Source: JAJCYL01 sp040222875 (GTDB taxonomy: Bacteria > Bacteroidota > Bacteroidia > Cytophagales > Cyclobacteriaceae). From it: a DNA stretch of 64,000 bases. Position numbers and translations under genes: made by a program. The stretch lies in the NCBI GenBank assembly GCA_040222875.1, contig JAVKCG010000039.1, positions 1-64,000 of the forward strand. The letters are read 5' to 3'. Position 1 is the first letter of the stretch; each line of letters starts with the position of its first letter. A model generated the notes under the pieces. It was not told where the DNA came from and ran no database searches. It saw only the letters and a program-made list of their open reading frames with translations. Positions 50,551 through 60,779 of the stretch are shown one piece after another.

Positions 50551-51639
50551 ATGGCTGTTTTCAATAAGACAACCACCGGTTTAATGACGATCGATTCAGA
50601 ACTTCTTCAAAAACTTTTTTCTCTCAAAAACAGCGTAGAAGTTGCTATAAGCCTTCTTGCTTTGGCTCAGGGCTTATATTTTGTCTCTGTCAGGAAGAAA
50701 AAGCCTGTATTGTTGATTCATGGAGTTTTTTTAATCCTGTTCGGACTCCACTTTGGCCTGCTCAATATTCTAAACATTTTCAAAATAGACATCTATCCTT
50801 TCGGGATGCTTATTCTGAGTAGTTATGGGTCTATAATGTTGATCAAAGGAGAAACTTTTGTTAACAATAAATCCACCCTTTCTTTATTATCCGTTTTAGG
50901 ATTTATTGTTGGAATAGCGCTGGTTATCAATATCTCTATTGCTGGCTATTCATTGTGGAACGGGGTTTTCTTTCATCTGTTGATCGATTCGTTAATAATC
51001 GTTTCCCTGTTTAAAATTTTAAGATTTAAAAATGCTATAAAACCAGCGGAAAAATCCTGGATAACATCTTTTCAACTCATCTTTTTGGCGATCAATACAA
51101 TTTACATTTATGTGCTTTATGAAATGTATTTCGGAAGCCCAACAACCTATATTTCGATGAAGCTACCCGTGGCGTATATGTTTTTGTTCCTTTTACTCAA
51201 TAACGTCCGGTTTTTTATCATGAAGCCACATTTTTTAAAATCAACAAATACCCATGCTGCTTTGCCCAATCAATCTAAAGTTGAGGAATTGATCCAGGCC
51301 ATGAATTGTAAAATGGAGGAAGACCAACTTTACCTGGACTCAAACCTTGAGTTGAAAGAATTGGCACAAGAACTTGGTCAGCCAATTCGCCTGGTATCAG
51401 AGGTATTAAACACTCACCTCCAAAAAAACTTTTACCAATACGTAAATGAATTTCGGTTAAAAAGAGCTGTTGATCTAATGAAAAGTAACGACAAGCTCCT
51501 TAAAGAAATAATGTATGAATCGGGTTTCAACAATAAGGTAACCTTCAGTAACATTTTTAAGAAGGAATTTGGCCTGACCCCTTCAGAAGTAAGAAAAAGT
51601 TTCCACGAAAAAAGTAGCGCTAAAGAGGTTTTGGTCTGA
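50551..51639 (+). CDS. Membrane-bound AraC-family regulator
   Basis: From the ATG at 50551 (a TTG at 50530 is the longer option) the protein has 362 aa. The N-terminal 220 residues hold about seven membrane helices (VAISLLALAQGLYFVSV, PVLLIHGVFLILFGLHFGLL, LSLLSVLGFIVGIALVI, and others). The C-terminal 110 residues are an AraC/HTH_18 domain: DSNLELKELAQELGQPIRLVSEVLNTHLQKNFYQYVNEFRLKRAVDLM, then GFNNKVTFSNIFKKEFGLTPSEVRK. It likely senses a membrane or envelope signal and regulates transcription directly. Targets unknown. Confidence 0.85.
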   Translation: MAVFNKTTTGLMTIDSELLQKLFSLKNSVEVAISLLALAQGLYFVSVRKKKPVLLIHGVFLILFGLHFGLLNILNIFKIDIYPFGMLILSSYGSIMLIKGETFVNNKSTLSLLSVLGFIVGIALVINISIAGYSLWNGVFFHLLIDSLIIVSLFKILRFKNAIKPAEKSWITSFQLIFLAINTIYIYVLYEMYFGSPTTYISMKLPVAYMFLFLLLNNVRFFIMKPHFLKSTNTHAALPNQSKVEELIQAMNCKMEEDQLYLDSNLELKELAQELGQPIRLVSEVLNTHLQKNFYQYVNEFRLKRAVDLMKSNDKLLKEIMYESGFNNKVTFSNIFKKEFGLTPSEVRKSFHEKSSAKEVLV

Positions 51640-51644
51640 TTGAG

Positions 51645-54092
51645 TTAATAAGCCTTTACTGTAGCTGCTCTCCCCTCATCAATATCAAGTTCTGGATTCC
51701 CTTTATACCTCACCGCACTTGAACCACTGGCCTCTACTTCAAGTTGGTCAATTACCCATACCCTGACATTGGCACTGCTTGATGCCCGAATATCTGCAAT
51801 TTTACACTCCAGATCCAGGGCGTTTAAAGATGAGCTGCTAGATACCTCCGCGATCAAATCACTAGCTGTACCCGAAATTTGAAGATCGCTTGATCCGCCC
51901 ATGTCAATTTCAATTCGTTCATAGTCGATGTCAAGTTCAGCATCGGCCGATCCACTTAAATCCACAGCCAAAAAATCTCCCGAAAACCCTGAAACATCAG
52001 CACTACTTGACCCCGAAAGGTCAAGGCTTATGAGTTTGGGCATTGTAATTTCTACCTGCACTGGCCTACTTCGGCGCATTCTAAACCAGGCCCAATCTTG
52101 CATATCAAGAGTGAGCATGTCGCCATATTGCCTTGCTTTGATCTTGTCAAGCACTCGCTGGCTTGCAAATAGTTCCACGCTATAATTATCTCCTTCACGA
52201 ATTTCTACATCAATTTTGTCAGAAATTTTTACCTCATCGAAGTCTTCGAATTCAAATACACGGCTCATACTGCGGCCTTCCTCGTAATCATCCGGATCAT
52301 ATTCCCGATTGTCGTAGGATCGACCTCTTCGTCTATTGCCACCACAAGTGTTGCATTCAAGGCCATACTCAGTAAAAACCCATTCGTTGTCTTCCAAGTC
52401 CCTGCTGGAATATCCCGATAGTGAACTGCGCTTCAGGATGTCATTAATGCTGTAATCCATTTTAAAGGTTTGTCCGAAAGGAATGTAAAGAATTACCTCG
52501 GCCTCTTGCATTCTGAAAACTGCTCCTTCGTTAAATTCAATATGGGGATCGAACGTAAAAACAGAATCGTTCAGTATGACATTGTAGCTGATCATTTTTG
52601 CGTAATCTTCAGCTATTTCCCTGGTCCTACCTTTCGACTCAAAGTCAGTTACAAGTAAATAGGTTGATTCTTCATGCCCTCGAATTGAAAGGTTAACACC
52701 TTCGTAATCCCTTTGCTCAATATCTCTAAGGGTAAGGAGGGCTTGCTTTCCTTTCAAATCGAATACTTCGGTTTTTGAAACACTGCCAGTTCTAACAAAA
52801 TCAGCAATTGTCCGGGGAACATAAAATGAGGAACCAATAAGCCCAATAATCCATAGAGCAAATAAGCTCCAGCCGATATAACTATTGGTAATTGACCTTT
52901 TTAGCAATAAGGTGAAACCCAACAAAGTAACAGCTAGTATCGGGATGAATACTGCTATGAACATAAACAATATTGCTAGTGGAGATACGGCATTGTTAAA
53001 GACCTCAAAAGGCAAATCGCCCATTGTAACCCAGCCCTCAAGCCCTGAGAAGAAACCCAACATAACGGATGTGAAAAGTACCATTGCAAAAATCAAACAC
53101 AATCCAGTTAAGATTATGACTATTGCTACAAGCACCCTGATGGCCTCTAAAAAGAACATAACTGCCGGACCCGCTATCTCCGCTAAGGTTGTAAAAACCA
53201 TGGCGATCAACCTGAATGGAAATAACAATATTTTGGTAATGGCACTTTCTTCTTCACTCTTATCATTCAAACGATCCTTAACTGTATGCTCAATATTGGA
53301 AAGCGTAACAGGCTCCCCCTGCATCTGCATTTTTTCAGTAATCGATTTGGCCTCCGGGGTGATAGCCCATAGTATTATATAAATAATGAAGCCACTGCCA
53401 CCAAGAAAAATTGAAGCAACAAAAAGTAATCTGATCACTGCGACATCCGTTGCGAAATAAGCCGACAGGCCATTGGCCACACCGCCCAATACTTTCCCCT
53501 CCGGGTTTCGATACATCTTTTTGATTTTCTGATCCTCTTCAAGGTTATGAGCGGCAGGCACTACAATCCACATAATGATGTAGGCCAGAAGTGCTATGCC
53601 ATAAAGGCCAAATGTGAGGATGATAAAAATGAGCCTGACCCATAACGGATCAATGCTGAAGTAATGGGCAATTCCGGATGATACACCACCAAGAATTCTC
53701 CGACGCATGTCCCTGAATAATCGTTTGTCAGGCTGTGCAGTTGCTTTTGGCTCATCTTCAGTTTCCTTTTCAGAAGTAGCTTCTTCGGGTTTTACCTTTT
53801 GTTTTTCAGTGGGCACATCTTCTTCAATTGCTTGAAAGTCTGCTACAGTACCCATGGTTGCAACCAATTCCTGAACATCATCTGCCGTAACAACCTGGCG
53901 GTTGGCCTCCTTAAGCTTTGATAGAAAAATTTCAGCAATTCGGCTTTCTATATCTGCAACAATTTCTGTGCTGTCATCAAAAGTTGAGAAGTATCTGTTA
54001 ATGGTATCTAAATATTCACGGAGGCGGTCAAAGCCGTCTTCCTCAATGTGAAAAATGATGCCACTTATATTTATGCTTATATTTTTTTTCAT
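51645..54092 (-). CDS. PspC-domain membrane protein with C-terminal head-GIN domain
   Basis: The 815-aa protein has an N-terminal region that recurs in Bacteroidota PspC proteins (KKNISINISGIIFHIEEDGFDRLREYLDTI). Two PspC domains follow (about 125-185 RRRILGGVSSGIAHYFSIDPLWVRLIFII; about 190-255 EGKVLGGVANGLSAYFATDVAVIRLLFV). Several membrane helices come next (about 300-430). The C-terminal part (about 600-815) is a GIN/DUF2807 beta-solenoid with repeats SLDLSGSSSADVSGFSG, VDLSGSADAELDID and IDMGGSSDLQISG. It follows padR with a 4-bp overlap, so it is probably controlled by it. A role in envelope stress is suggested by PspC only. Confidence 0.88.
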   Translation of the reverse strand: MKKNISINISGIIFHIEEDGFDRLREYLDTINRYFSTFDDSTEIVADIESRIAEIFLSKLKEANRQVVTADDVQELVATMGTVADFQAIEEDVPTEKQKVKPEEATSEKETEDEPKATAQPDKRLFRDMRRRILGGVSSGIAHYFSIDPLWVRLIFIILTFGLYGIALLAYIIMWIVVPAAHNLEEDQKIKKMYRNPEGKVLGGVANGLSAYFATDVAVIRLLFVASIFLGGSGFIIYIILWAITPEAKSITEKMQMQGEPVTLSNIEHTVKDRLNDKSEEESAITKILLFPFRLIAMVFTTLAEIAGPAVMFFLEAIRVLVAIVIILTGLCLIFAMVLFTSVMLGFFSGLEGWVTMGDLPFEVFNNAVSPLAILFMFIAVFIPILAVTLLGFTLLLKRSITNSYIGWSLFALWIIGLIGSSFYVPRTIADFVRTGSVSKTEVFDLKGKQALLTLRDIEQRDYEGVNLSIRGHEESTYLLVTDFESKGRTREIAEDYAKMISYNVILNDSVFTFDPHIEFNEGAVFRMQEAEVILYIPFGQTFKMDYSINDILKRSSLSGYSSRDLEDNEWVFTEYGLECNTCGGNRRRGRSYDNREYDPDDYEEGRSMSRVFEFEDFDEVKISDKIDVEIREGDNYSVELFASQRVLDKIKARQYGDMLTLDMQDWAWFRMRRSRPVQVEITMPKLISLDLSGSSSADVSGFSGDFLAVDLSGSADAELDIDYERIEIDMGGSSDLQISGTASDLIAEVSSSSSLNALDLECKIADIRASSSANVRVWVIDQLEVEASGSSAVRYKGNPELDIDEGRAATVKAY

Positions 54093-54439
54093 TTCTTCGG
54101 CGATTTAGGGCTTTTCTTAGCGGTAATCTTGTTGGTTGACTTAATTAGATCATTCCAGGTTTCATTTAGCTTTTGTAAAAACTCATTACCTGTGTTTGTT
54201 AAAGTGTAATACTTACGGGGCGGTCCCGACTTCGATTCAACCCATTTATAATCAACTAAATCAGCTTTTCTCAATCTGGTCAAGAGTGGATATAGGGTAC
54301 CTTCAACTACCATAATTTTTGCAGAGGTCAATTCTTCAAGCATATCAGAGGCGTAAACCTCCCCCCTCGAAATTATCTGCAAAATGCAAAATTCGAGTAT
54401 GCCTTTCCGCATTTGCACTTGTGTGTTCTCAACATTCAT
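54089..54439 (-). CDS. PadR-family transcriptional regulator
   Basis: The best start is ATG 54439 (MNVENTQVQMRKGILEF), giving 116 aa; the longer frame to 54505 adds 22 unusual residues. PadR winged-helix marks are RKGILEFCILQIISRGEVYASDMLEELTS, VVEGTLYPLLTRLRKADLVDYKWVESKSGPPRKYYTLT and the C-terminal Lys-rich tail KKSPKSPKK. Such small PadR proteins repress their operon and respond to ligands. It is co-transcribed with the PspC/GIN gene and diverges from porV2. Confidence 0.9.
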   Translation of the reverse strand: MNVENTQVQMRKGILEFCILQIISRGEVYASDMLEELTSAKIMVVEGTLYPLLTRLRKADLVDYKWVESKSGPPRKYYTLTNTGNEFLQKLNETWNDLIKSTNKITAKKSPKSPKK

Positions 54440-54642
54440 AGTCCATTGCTTTAATAATTTGAGTCCTTTCCGTACCCTATACGTAAATGTACCTTGCATA
54501 GCCAAGTACTAAGTGAGAAATATTACCGTGATTACAATATTCTTTATATAGTTATGTGTTTTCTTGGTATTACTACATAAAATACTGATTTTGGCTCTGA
54601 TATTAATCATCTTCATTGCCTGCCTCAAGCCATCAATTGAAC

Positions 54643-54650
54643 TATTTTTG
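54643..54650 (+). promoter_or_regulatory. Possible -7 box upstream of porV2
   Basis: TATTTTTG fits TAnnTTTG. A TTG at 54616-54618 lies 24 nt upstream, one more than usual. If real, it would make the GTG at 54652 too close to serve as start and favour the TTG at 54688. The match may be chance in AT-rich DNA. Confidence 0.35.
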
Positions 54651-54651
54651 A

Positions 54652-55761
54652 GTGTTAAGTTTTGTAAAACAAAGAGTATACTTTCTGTTGAGAGCTAAAT
54701 TTCTATTTGGTGTTTTTTTGCTGATTGTAGGTGTGGTTGAAGCTCAGGACAATACACCGAAATTTAGCAATGAGTTTTTGGCCATTGGCGTTGGGGCCAG
54801 GGCATTGGGAATGGCTAATACGCAAGTTTCTTTGGTAGATGATGTCACTTCAGGATATTGGAATCCAGCTGGCTTGCTTAACCTTGGCTCACAATATGAG
54901 GGTATGCTAATGCATGCTGAATATTTTGGCGGCATCGCCAAATTTGATTACGCAAGTTTTGCCACCACCCTTGACGACAGCAATGCCCTGGGTCTCTCCA
55001 TTATTAGATTTGCCATTGACGATATCCCTGACACCAGATTTTTATATGATGCCAGTGGTAGGCTGAATTATGACAACATCAATTTCTTCTCGGCCGCCGA
55101 CTATGCTTTCCTCTTTTCATATGGCCGGAAATTCAAGGCATTAAATGATTTGAGGTTTGGAGGTAATATGAAATTGATCCACAGAAATGCTGGTGATTTT
55201 GCTGATGCATGGGGGTTTGGTTTCGATGTTGGAGCCCAGACAACAATTAAAAAATGGAATCTCGGGCTTATGCTGAGAGATGTTACCAGCACATTCAATA
55301 CATGGTCGCACAATACAGCCGAAATTGAGGATATTTTCACCTTAACCGGAAATGAAATTCCGAAAAACTCAATTGAGGTAACACTTCCAAGATTGATACT
55401 TGGGGCCTCCAGATCGTTTAGTTATAAAAAGTTTGGTTTAGTTAGTGCCCTTGATTTAGACATGACTTTTGATGGTAAAAGGAATACTTTGGTTAAGTCA
55501 GACTTCGCTTCTATTGACCCACATCTTGGGTTGGAGTTTGATTACACCAAACTTGTTTTTATGCGTTTCGGAATTGGTCAATTCCAACAGACAAAAGATT
55601 TTGATGGTTCAAAATCGTGGACTTTCCAACCAAACTTTGGTCTTGGGGTGAAACTTAACAATGTAACAATTGATTATGCCTTAGTTGATATAGGCAACCA
55701 GGCCGAATCGCTTTACTCGCATGTTTTTTCAATCAAAGCATCGTTTGATAAAAAAGAGTGA
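54652..55761 (+). CDS. porV2: PorV2-type outer-membrane protein (type IX sorting)
   Basis: The 369-aa frame starts at GTG 54652; a TTG at 54688 gives an equally good signal peptide (LRAKFLFGVFLLIVGVVEAQ). The mature protein is a beta-barrel of the PorV/PorQ family: GARALGMANTQVSLVDDVTSGYWNPAGLLNL, NALGLSIIRFAIDDIPDTR, FLFSYGRK and LGLEFDYTKLVFMRFGIGQFQ. PorV ferries T9SS cargo to the sortase PorU; the PorV2 branch pairs with PorU2, as here. The next gene starts with GTG inside the stop of this one (4-bp overlap), so translation is coupled. Confidence 0.88.
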   Translation: MLSFVKQRVYFLLRAKFLFGVFLLIVGVVEAQDNTPKFSNEFLAIGVGARALGMANTQVSLVDDVTSGYWNPAGLLNLGSQYEGMLMHAEYFGGIAKFDYASFATTLDDSNALGLSIIRFAIDDIPDTRFLYDASGRLNYDNINFFSAADYAFLFSYGRKFKALNDLRFGGNMKLIHRNAGDFADAWGFGFDVGAQTTIKKWNLGLMLRDVTSTFNTWSHNTAEIEDIFTLTGNEIPKNSIEVTLPRLILGASRSFSYKKFGLVSALDLDMTFDGKRNTLVKSDFASIDPHLGLEFDYTKLVFMRFGIGQFQQTKDFDGSKSWTFQPNFGLGVKLNNVTIDYALVDIGNQAESLYSHVFSIKASFDKKE

Positions 55762-58700
55762 AACACCTAAAGCTATATACCACAATAATTTTATTGACCA
55801 TTACACAACAGGTTATTGGTCAGCAGTTTGGCAACGAGTGGATTGATCAAAATCAGCAGTATTATAAAGTGAAGATTGCCGAAGACGGCCTTTACAGAAT
55901 TACGCAACAAGATTTAATCAACTCGGGTGTACCTGTTTCTACATTTGACCCACGGCGGATACAATTATTTTATCGGGGGGTGGAACAAGCCATTGCCCTT
56001 GACGGACAACAGGATGGATCTTTCGATTCAGGTGATTTCATTGAGTTTTATGGTCAAAGGAATGATGGCTTAAATGAAACTGAGCTCTATGTAGATCAAG
56101 AGGCACAGCCCCATACCAAGTATAGTCTTTTCTCCGACTCCTCTTCTTATTTCCTCACCTGGAAGCTAACTCCAATTAACGGCAAAAGAGTGACCAGTTT
56201 CACTGAGAATAATGTCTCTGGAATTCCTAAGGAACAATATCATTTAGGGCAATCGGTTACTTTAAACACAAATAACTACAGCGCTGGTCGCACCTACTCA
56301 TCAGGCAATGTGCTATTGAGCCAATTTGATTTTGGTGAAGGCTGGACCGGATCTGACATTGCAAGAGGCGGTAGTGCTACTTTCACCCTTAATCTTACCA
56401 ATCCTGTCACTAGCGGCCCAAAGCCAAACATAGAGATTACACTAGTTGGCAGAAACAATCTCGGCCACAATGTAGATATCAATGTTGGGCCGAGTACCTC
56501 AAGCTTGCGCCTTCTGGACAATGCTCAATTTTCCGGTCATGACATATTTACACTAACATCTGAAATTGAATGGACGGATGTATCGGCAGAAGGACAAGTG
56601 GTGATAAGGGTGAATGTGCTTGGTGTTGATGGTGCCGCTGATAGAGCCGCTGTTTCACTTATTGTTTTGGATTATGCGCAGGCGGCTGATATGGAATCCC
56701 TAACATCTAAAACATTCACTTTAGAGGCAAATTCCAGTGATAAATCTTTTTTAGAAGTCATTAATTCCCCGGGTAATATCAGGCTTTATGATGTCACTAA
56801 TTCTAACGACATTGTTCGAATCGGTGTAAATCAAACCTCCAGTCTGTTTAATGCGGTAGTGCCTTTGGCTGCTACATCAAGAAAGTTAATCGCAACAAAT
56901 AGTCCCTCAAATCAATTTAAGATTGAGCCGGTTAATTTTCATTCTCTAAGTCCCGATGACTACGATTTTTTAATTGTAAGTCATAAAGATTTGATGGCAC
57001 CAACAAATTCAGGAGTGGCAGACCCAATTATCGCTTATAAGAACTACCGCGAAAGTGTAGATGGGGGATCATATAGGGTAGCCGTTACTGATGTGGAAAT
57101 TCTGTACGATCAATTTAATTATGGGGAGCCATCACCACTCGCAATTCGACGGTTTGTTGACTTTATGCTTGAGGGAGACGCCGGATACCTATTTATAATT
57201 GGCGAGGGCCTTGACGCACCAAAAGATGCCCATCGTCAAACAAAAGAACAGCTTGCAGCTTCGAATTTGAGCCATTTAATTCCCACAATGGGTTTTCCTG
57301 GATCGGATATAGCAATTCTGGCAGGGCTCAAAGAAACTGAAGTAATCCCTCCAATTCCAGTCGGGAGAATTACAGCCAGGACCCCAGATGATGTAGAATC
57401 TTATCTAAATAAAATTATAGAAACAGAGGCAAATGCCGTCGATGAATTGTGGCACAAACAATTGGTGCACCTTAGTGGAGGCACTACGCCCTCTGAACTA
57501 GCAGTTTTTAGAAGCAATGTTGACGGTTTTAAGGCAATTGCAGAAGATGATTTTTTAGGGGGACAAGTTAGGACTGTTAGCAAACAATCAAGCAGCCCAA
57601 TCGAGTTATTCAATTTATCAGATGCTGTGAACGATGGAGTAGGCCTAATAACCTTCTTTGGACACTCAGGACCAAATGGTTCAGATATTGACATCGGAAA
57701 CCCAGCAGACCCAAGTTTGGGGTATGAAAACAAGGGCCGTTATACTAATATTATTGTTAATGGATGCAATGCTGGAGATGTATTTGGCTCTACGCCATCC
57801 CTCGGGGAAAACTGGATTTTGACACCAGATAAAGGAGCGGTTTCATTTATGGCCCACAGCGACAATGGCTTGAGTTCACAATTGCGAAGATATTGTGATC
57901 AACTTTATCTAACGGCCTATGGGGATTCACTTTTTATAGACAAATCAGTTGGTAATATACAAATAGAAGCAAGCCGCCGGTTTCTGGAAAATTCAGGCAT
58001 TGGCACTTCATCCACAGCCCAGGTTCAGCAATTTATTTTACAAGGCGATCCATCGGTAAAACTGTTTGGCATTAACCAACCAGACTATAGTACAGCCGAA
58101 AACGATGTTTTTTTTACTGCCTTTGATGGAGGATTGATCAATGCGCTAACGGATTCATTTGCCATCAATGTGATAGTCAAGAATTTCGGTACAACTTCAA
58201 AGCTCCCTGTCTCCCTTACTGTTAACCGAACGTTAGGAAGCGGAACAGTAGAGGTGTTTGGTCCGCAGGAATTTGATCCGATCAATTTTAGTGACACCCT
58301 CACCATGACCATAAAATCAATTACCGGGGCTCAGGGGTTTGGCAATAATACCTTTGAGGTGATTATTGACGAAGCCAATAGCATTGAAGAAAATAATGAG
58401 CTAAACAATATTGTAACTACAGACTTTTTTATCAGCGCCGGAGCAACCATTAACCTCTTCCCAAAAAATTTCGGCATTGTAAGTAACCCTACAGTTGAGT
58501 TTACAGCTCAATCGTCAGACCTCCTCTCAGTCGAAAGGAGTTTTACGATTGAAATTGATACTACTGAAGCTTTTAACAGTCCGGTACGAATTGAAGAACA
58601 TGGCGACTTTAAGGTCCTGGCAAACTGGGAAATAGACCTACCCATACTTAGGGACACTACTGTTTATTTTTGGCGCTCCCGCTTTACTAACCCACGCCCC

Positions 58701-60779
58701 GATGAGGATGACTTGAGTACCGAAAGCTCATTCACTTATTTATCAGGATCAGAAGATGGATGGGCACAGTCAAGCTTTGATCAGTTTGATTTTCTCGAAA
58801 CAAATGGAGTTTCTAAAAATGAACAGCTTAGTGCTTGGGAATTTGAACAGTCGTTGATTACGATGGATCTCAAAACTCATGGCACAACCAGATTTCCTGA
58901 AGGGCCTGTTCTATACGACAGCCTTTCACTGCTACTTAATGAAACAGAATTTCTGGTCGATTTCAGGCCTCAGCTAGTTTGCAGGTCAAACTCGATCAAT
59001 GCAATGGCTTTTGATAAATCATCACTTTTTGCCTACTTGATTTTTGGGATCAATACAACAAGGGATTCCCAAAAATGTGGCCGTACTCCCTTTGTAATTA
59101 ACAACATACTCAACAATGAAATTATCAATGGTAAGCTGAACACCTATATTGACGGTGTTGCAGATGGGGATTTCGTATTGTTATTCTCAATTGGTCAAGT
59201 ACAATATGAAAATTGGCCTCAAGACGTAAAGGATAAAGTTGCGACCCTTGGCGTAACCCCAGCTTTCATAAACACACTTTCCACTGGCCAACCATTGATT
59301 ATTGTTGGGAAGAAAGGGTCCGCTCAAGGCAGTGCCATAGCTATAAAAGGAGCATCATCTGAAACGATTACCCTCAATGATGACCTTGTTGGGAGCTTTA
59401 CTACAGGATCGATCAAAACTCCAAGAATTGGGCCGGCTTCCTCATGGTTGAGTTTCTTTAACGATGTCAAAATTTCAGAAATACCACAAACAGATGATTT
59501 CTCTTTTGATATCCTCGGGGTTGATTTATTAGGAAATGAAAATCTAATTTTCGATAACATTAACAACCGTGAAATTGATATTAGCGGAATTGATGCCACT
59601 GCTTTTCCATTCCTAAGGTTAGAAATGAATATTGAGGATGAGGTCAATCAAACGGCAGCTCAATTGAATAAATGGCAGGTCACTTTTGAAGGCGTCACCG
59701 AAGGAATTCTATTGACAACTGATGAAAAAGTAACCAGCGGCCAGGCAAATAACGCCCAGGAAGGGATTGATTTTGAAACGAACTACTATTTCAAAAACAT
59801 CTCAAGTAGAAATTTTGCCGATTCAATAGAAACTCAATTAACAGTCTTCAATCAGGACTTAAGAACCTCTGAACAATCAATTATTAACCTTCCTCCTATT
59901 GTTGCCGGGGACTCAGCAATTTTTACCTACGCGGTCAATACACTTGGAAAATCGGGAATAAATGATCTGAGCATTTTTGTCAACCCGAATCTCCAGCCAG
60001 AGCTGACCATCAACAATAATATTCTCAATCTACCTGGTATTTTAGAAGTAGGCCAGGACAACATCAACCCAATTCTTGATGTGACTTTTGACGGCACCTA
60101 CATTCTTGACGGCGATATCGTATCTCCTAGCCCACGGATTTTAGTCCGGCTAAAAGATGAAAATGAATTCTTGTTTAAGCAGGATACCACTGGGGTTAAT
60201 ATTGATTTAAAGCCCCCATGTGAAAGTGGTTGTGATTTTGAACGGGTCAATTTCTCGAACCCGGATGTGAGTGTCACCACTGCCTCAGAGAATACAGATT
60301 TTCAGGTGGAGTATAATCCTAAAAGCCTTGAAGATGGAATCTATACCTTGAGGGTGCAAGCGGCAGACGCATCAGGAAACCAGTCTGGCACCCAGCCTTT
60401 TCAAATAAATTTTGAAGTGATCAATGAGTCAACTATTACGAACTTTTACCCCTACCCCAACCCGTTTTCAACCAGCACCCGATTTGTATTTACCCTAACA
60501 GGCAGTGAAATACCTGATGAGATTAAAATCCAGATCATGACTGTGAGTGGGAGAATTGTAAGGGAGATAACTCAGGATGAACTAGGCCCCATAAGAATAG
60601 GCAACAATCTGACTGATTTCGCCTGGGATGGTACCGATGAGTACGGTGATCAGCTAGCAAATGGGGTTTATTTATACAGGGTTCAATTAAGAAGCAATGG
60701 CCAGAAATTAGACAGGCGATTCACTTCGGCCGACAGGGCTTTCAAAAATGGTTTTGGAAAAATCTACCTTTTGAAATAA
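55758..60779 (+). CDS. porU2: PorU2-type C25 peptidase/sortase of the type IX secretion system
   Basis: The 1673-aa protein starts at GTG 55758. After the signal peptide comes the PorU-like N-terminus (YKVKIAEDGLYRITQQDLINSGVP, RRIQLFYRGVEQAIA, DFIEFYGQRNDG). The gingipain-like C25 domain has its catalytic His in FFGHSGPNG (H636) and its Cys in VNGCNAGDVFG (C670), preceded by DDYDFLIVSHKDLM and GDAGYLFIIGEG. Long Ig/CARDB-like regions follow. The end has a T9SS sorting domain: FYPYPNPFSTSTRF, VSGRIV and WDGTDEYGDQLANGVYLYRV. It should cleave or anchor cargo at the outer membrane with PorV2. Overlaps the MenE-like gene at the 3' end by 16 bp. Confidence 0.9.
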   Translation: MKHLKLYTTIILLTITQQVIGQQFGNEWIDQNQQYYKVKIAEDGLYRITQQDLINSGVPVSTFDPRRIQLFYRGVEQAIALDGQQDGSFDSGDFIEFYGQRNDGLNETELYVDQEAQPHTKYSLFSDSSSYFLTWKLTPINGKRVTSFTENNVSGIPKEQYHLGQSVTLNTNNYSAGRTYSSGNVLLSQFDFGEGWTGSDIARGGSATFTLNLTNPVTSGPKPNIEITLVGRNNLGHNVDINVGPSTSSLRLLDNAQFSGHDIFTLTSEIEWTDVSAEGQVVIRVNVLGVDGAADRAAVSLIVLDYAQAADMESLTSKTFTLEANSSDKSFLEVINSPGNIRLYDVTNSNDIVRIGVNQTSSLFNAVVPLAATSRKLIATNSPSNQFKIEPVNFHSLSPDDYDFLIVSHKDLMAPTNSGVADPIIAYKNYRESVDGGSYRVAVTDVEILYDQFNYGEPSPLAIRRFVDFMLEGDAGYLFIIGEGLDAPKDAHRQTKEQLAASNLSHLIPTMGFPGSDIAILAGLKETEVIPPIPVGRITARTPDDVESYLNKIIETEANAVDELWHKQLVHLSGGTTPSELAVFRSNVDGFKAIAEDDFLGGQVRTVSKQSSSPIELFNLSDAVNDGVGLITFFGHSGPNGSDIDIGNPADPSLGYENKGRYTNIIVNGCNAGDVFGSTPSLGENWILTPDKGAVSFMAHSDNGLSSQLRRYCDQLYLTAYGDSLFIDKSVGNIQIEASRRFLENSGIGTSSTAQVQQFILQGDPSVKLFGINQPDYSTAENDVFFTAFDGGLINALTDSFAINVIVKNFGTTSKLPVSLTVNRTLGSGTVEVFGPQEFDPINFSDTLTMTIKSITGAQGFGNNTFEVIIDEANSIEENNELNNIVTTDFFISAGATINLFPKNFGIVSNPTVEFTAQSSDLLSVERSFTIEIDTTEAFNSPVRIEEHGDFKVLANWEIDLPILRDTTVYFWRSRFTNPRPDEDDLSTESSFTYLSGSEDGWAQSSFDQFDFLETNGVSKNEQLSAWEFEQSLITMDLKTHGTTRFPEGPVLYDSLSLLLNETEFLVDFRPQLVCRSNSINAMAFDKSSLFAYLIFGINTTRDSQKCGRTPFVINNILNNEIINGKLNTYIDGVADGDFVLLFSIGQVQYENWPQDVKDKVATLGVTPAFINTLSTGQPLIIVGKKGSAQGSAIAIKGASSETITLNDDLVGSFTTGSIKTPRIGPASSWLSFFNDVKISEIPQTDDFSFDILGVDLLGNENLIFDNINNREIDISGIDATAFPFLRLEMNIEDEVNQTAAQLNKWQVTFEGVTEGILLTTDEKVTSGQANNAQEGIDFETNYYFKNISSRNFADSIETQLTVFNQDLRTSEQSIINLPPIVAGDSAIFTYAVNTLGKSGINDLSIFVNPNLQPELTINNNILNLPGILEVGQDNINPILDVTFDGTYILDGDIVSPSPRILVRLKDENEFLFKQDTTGVNIDLKPPCESGCDFERVNFSNPDVSVTTASENTDFQVEYNPKSLEDGIYTLRVQAADASGNQSGTQPFQINFEVINESTITNFYPYPNPFSTSTRFVFTLTGSEIPDEIKIQIMTVSGRIVREITQDELGPIRIGNNLTDFAWDGTDEYGDQLANGVYLYRVQLRSNGQKLDRRFTSADRAFKNGFGKIYLLK

